64,000 nt of DNA from Halomarina pelagica (GTDB lineage Archaea > Halobacteriota > Halobacteria > Halobacteriales > Haloarculaceae). Below the pieces are notes generated by a model, which made no database searches, was not told the origin of the DNA, and saw only the letters and a list, made by a program, of their open reading frames with translations. Of this stretch, positions 63,006 through 64,000 are shown piece after piece. The stretch spans positions 496,001 through 560,000 of the forward strand of contig NZ_CP100455.1 in NCBI RefSeq assembly GCF_024228315.1, in the 5' to 3' direction. The position numbers and the translations under genes are program-made. Position 1 is the stretch's first letter. Every line of letters begins with the position of its first letter.

Positions 63006-64000
63006 CGCTGATCGACGTGGACGACGTGACGTTCCAGTACGCCACGCAACCCGACGACGAGTACGCGGTGCGGGACGTCAGCTGCGAGATCGACGCCGGG
63101 AGCTTCGTCGGTATCACCGGTCCGAGCGGTGCCGGCAAGGCGACGCTCTGTCGGTTGATCGCGGGGCAGATCCCCCACTTCTACACCGGGGAGCTGAGCG
63201 GGTCGGTCACCGTGGACGGAACGCCGACGAGCGACGAGTCGCTGGGCGACCTCTCGAAGCGGATCGGGTTCGTCTTCGAGAACCCGTACGACCAGCTCAC
63301 GGGCGCGACCTCGACCGTGCTGGAGGAGGTCGCGTTCGGGCTGGAGAGCAGGGGTTTCAGCCGGGACGAGATGCGGGAACGCGCCAGGGAGAGCCTCGCC
63401 GCGATGGGCGTCGAGACCCTCGTCGACCGCGACCCGCAACAGCTCTCGGGGGGGCAGTGCCAGCGCGTGGCCATCGCGTCCGTGCTCGCGATGCAGCCCG
63501 AGATCCTCGTCCTCCAGCAGCCGACGGCGCAGCTCGACCCGGAAGGGACCGACGAGGTGTTCGACGTCGTCGGCCGGATGAACGAGGAGGGGTACACCGT
63601 GGTGATGGTCAGTCAGGACCTCGAACGGCTCACGCCGCTCCTCGATCGCCTCCTCGTGATGACAGAGGGGAGGATCCGACTCGACGGTCACCCCGAGGAG
63701 GTCCTCCTCCGCGCCGCGGACGACGACCTCCCGGTCGTCGTCCCGAAGACGATCGCCGTCGGTCGTCGCCTCCGCGAGGCGGGGTACGTCCCCGCGGACG
63801 AGTCGATCCCGGTAACGGAGGAGGGCTGTCTCGCCGAACTTCAGCGGGCGATCGGTCGCTCCATCTCGCGGGAGGGATCGAGCGTCGACGCCGGTACGGA
63901 CGGGAACCGACGGAGCGTGGACGACGTGGACGAGAGTGCGCAGATCGTCCTCGACGGACTCCACTACAGCTACCCGAGCGGCGTCGAGGCCCTCAGCGAC
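63002..64000 (+). CDS. ECF transporter ATPase (EcfA), first domain degenerate, C-terminus cut by window edge
   Basis: 333 codons are visible. The first ATPase domain has Walker A GPSGAGKATL (A47 replaces Ser/Thr), signature LSGGQCQRVAIA (intact), Walker B ILVLQQPTAQLD (Q172 and Q173 replace Asp-Glu), and switch region VMVSQDLERL (Gln replaces His). After a linker, a second domain begins at about residue 316 (IVLDGLHYSYPSG) and runs out of the window, so this is a fused two-ATPase chain. The intact signature of domain 1 would still complete the active site of domain 2. Substrate is set by the S component upstream. Confidence 0.88.
   Translation, partial: MTLIDVDDVTFQYATQPDDEYAVRDVSCEIDAGSFVGITGPSGAGKATLCRLIAGQIPHFYTGELSGSVTVDGTPTSDESLGDLSKRIGFVFENPYDQLTGATSTVLEEVAFGLESRGFSRDEMRERARESLAAMGVETLVDRDPQQLSGGQCQRVAIASVLAMQPEILVLQQPTAQLDPEGTDEVFDVVGRMNEEGYTVVMVSQDLERLTPLLDRLLVMTEGRIRLDGHPEEVLLRAADDDLPVVVPKTIAVGRRLREAGYVPADESIPVTEEGCLAELQRAIGRSISREGSSVDAGTDGNRRSVDDVDESAQIVLDGLHYSYPSGVEALSD

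Overview
The window looks like a chromosomal or megaplasmid stretch of a halophilic archaeon (class Halobacteria). The evidence is very GC-rich DNA, strongly acidic predicted proteins, twin-arginine lipoproteins with short lipoboxes, TrmB, IclR and PadR regulators, a halocyanin, and AT-rich TATA elements placed about 27 bases upstream of start codons, which predicts leaderless mRNAs. I see no rRNA, tRNA, CRISPR array or intact insertion sequence. Almost everything is accessory catabolism.

Region 1 (1-11.9 kb) is an amino-acid-type catabolic island: an aldehyde ferredoxin oxidoreductase (cut by the window edge), a diaminobutyrate-aminotransferase-like enzyme, RidA, a BCCT transporter, a second class III aminotransferase, a threonine-dehydratase-like enzyme coupled to an M20 amidohydrolase, a D-2-hydroxyacid dehydrogenase and an M24-fold enzyme resembling ectoine hydrolase (DoeA/EutD) that lacks peptidase metal ligands. 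I read it as a candidate ectoine/hydroxyectoine degradation system that uses non-standard enzymes for several steps.

Region 2 (11.9-16.8 kb) has a tyrosine-recombinase-like gene preceded by a perfect 16-bp inverted repeat, then a haem-copper-oxidase-like membrane protein, a one-helix membrane protein and a halocyanin.

Region 3 (17.1-28.4 kb) is an Opp/Dpp-type ABC importer with fused ATPases, two TrmB paralogues, a GH15 glucoamylase-like enzyme and a PadR regulator, probably for alpha-glucan oligosaccharides.

Region 4 (29.2-43.4 kb) has a sulfatase, an IclR regulator with two matching candidate operators, a GH4 glycosidase, a complete CUT1 sugar importer, a 1.2-kb gene-poor stretch, GH51 and GH43 arabinan enzymes, an aldo/keto reductase and a GH43 fragment.

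Region 5 (43.5-53.8 kb) is a galactoside locus: DgoD-type galactonate dehydratase, GH2 glycosidase, a YesL-like protein, a second CUT1 importer and an IclR regulator.

Region 6 (54.4-60 kb) has an IclR regulator, an atypical SDR, an FAH-family hydrolase, an enolase-superfamily enzyme, an MBL-fold hydrolase and a uronate-dehydrogenase-like enzyme. Together these resemble an oxidative (diketo-hydrolase type) sugar or sugar-acid pathway.

Region 7 (60-64 kb) has a nucleoside hydrolase, a UspA-like protein and an ECF transporter (S, T and A components, the last cut by the window edge). The first ATPase domain of its A component has lost the Walker A Ser/Thr, the Walker B Asp, the catalytic Glu and the switch His.
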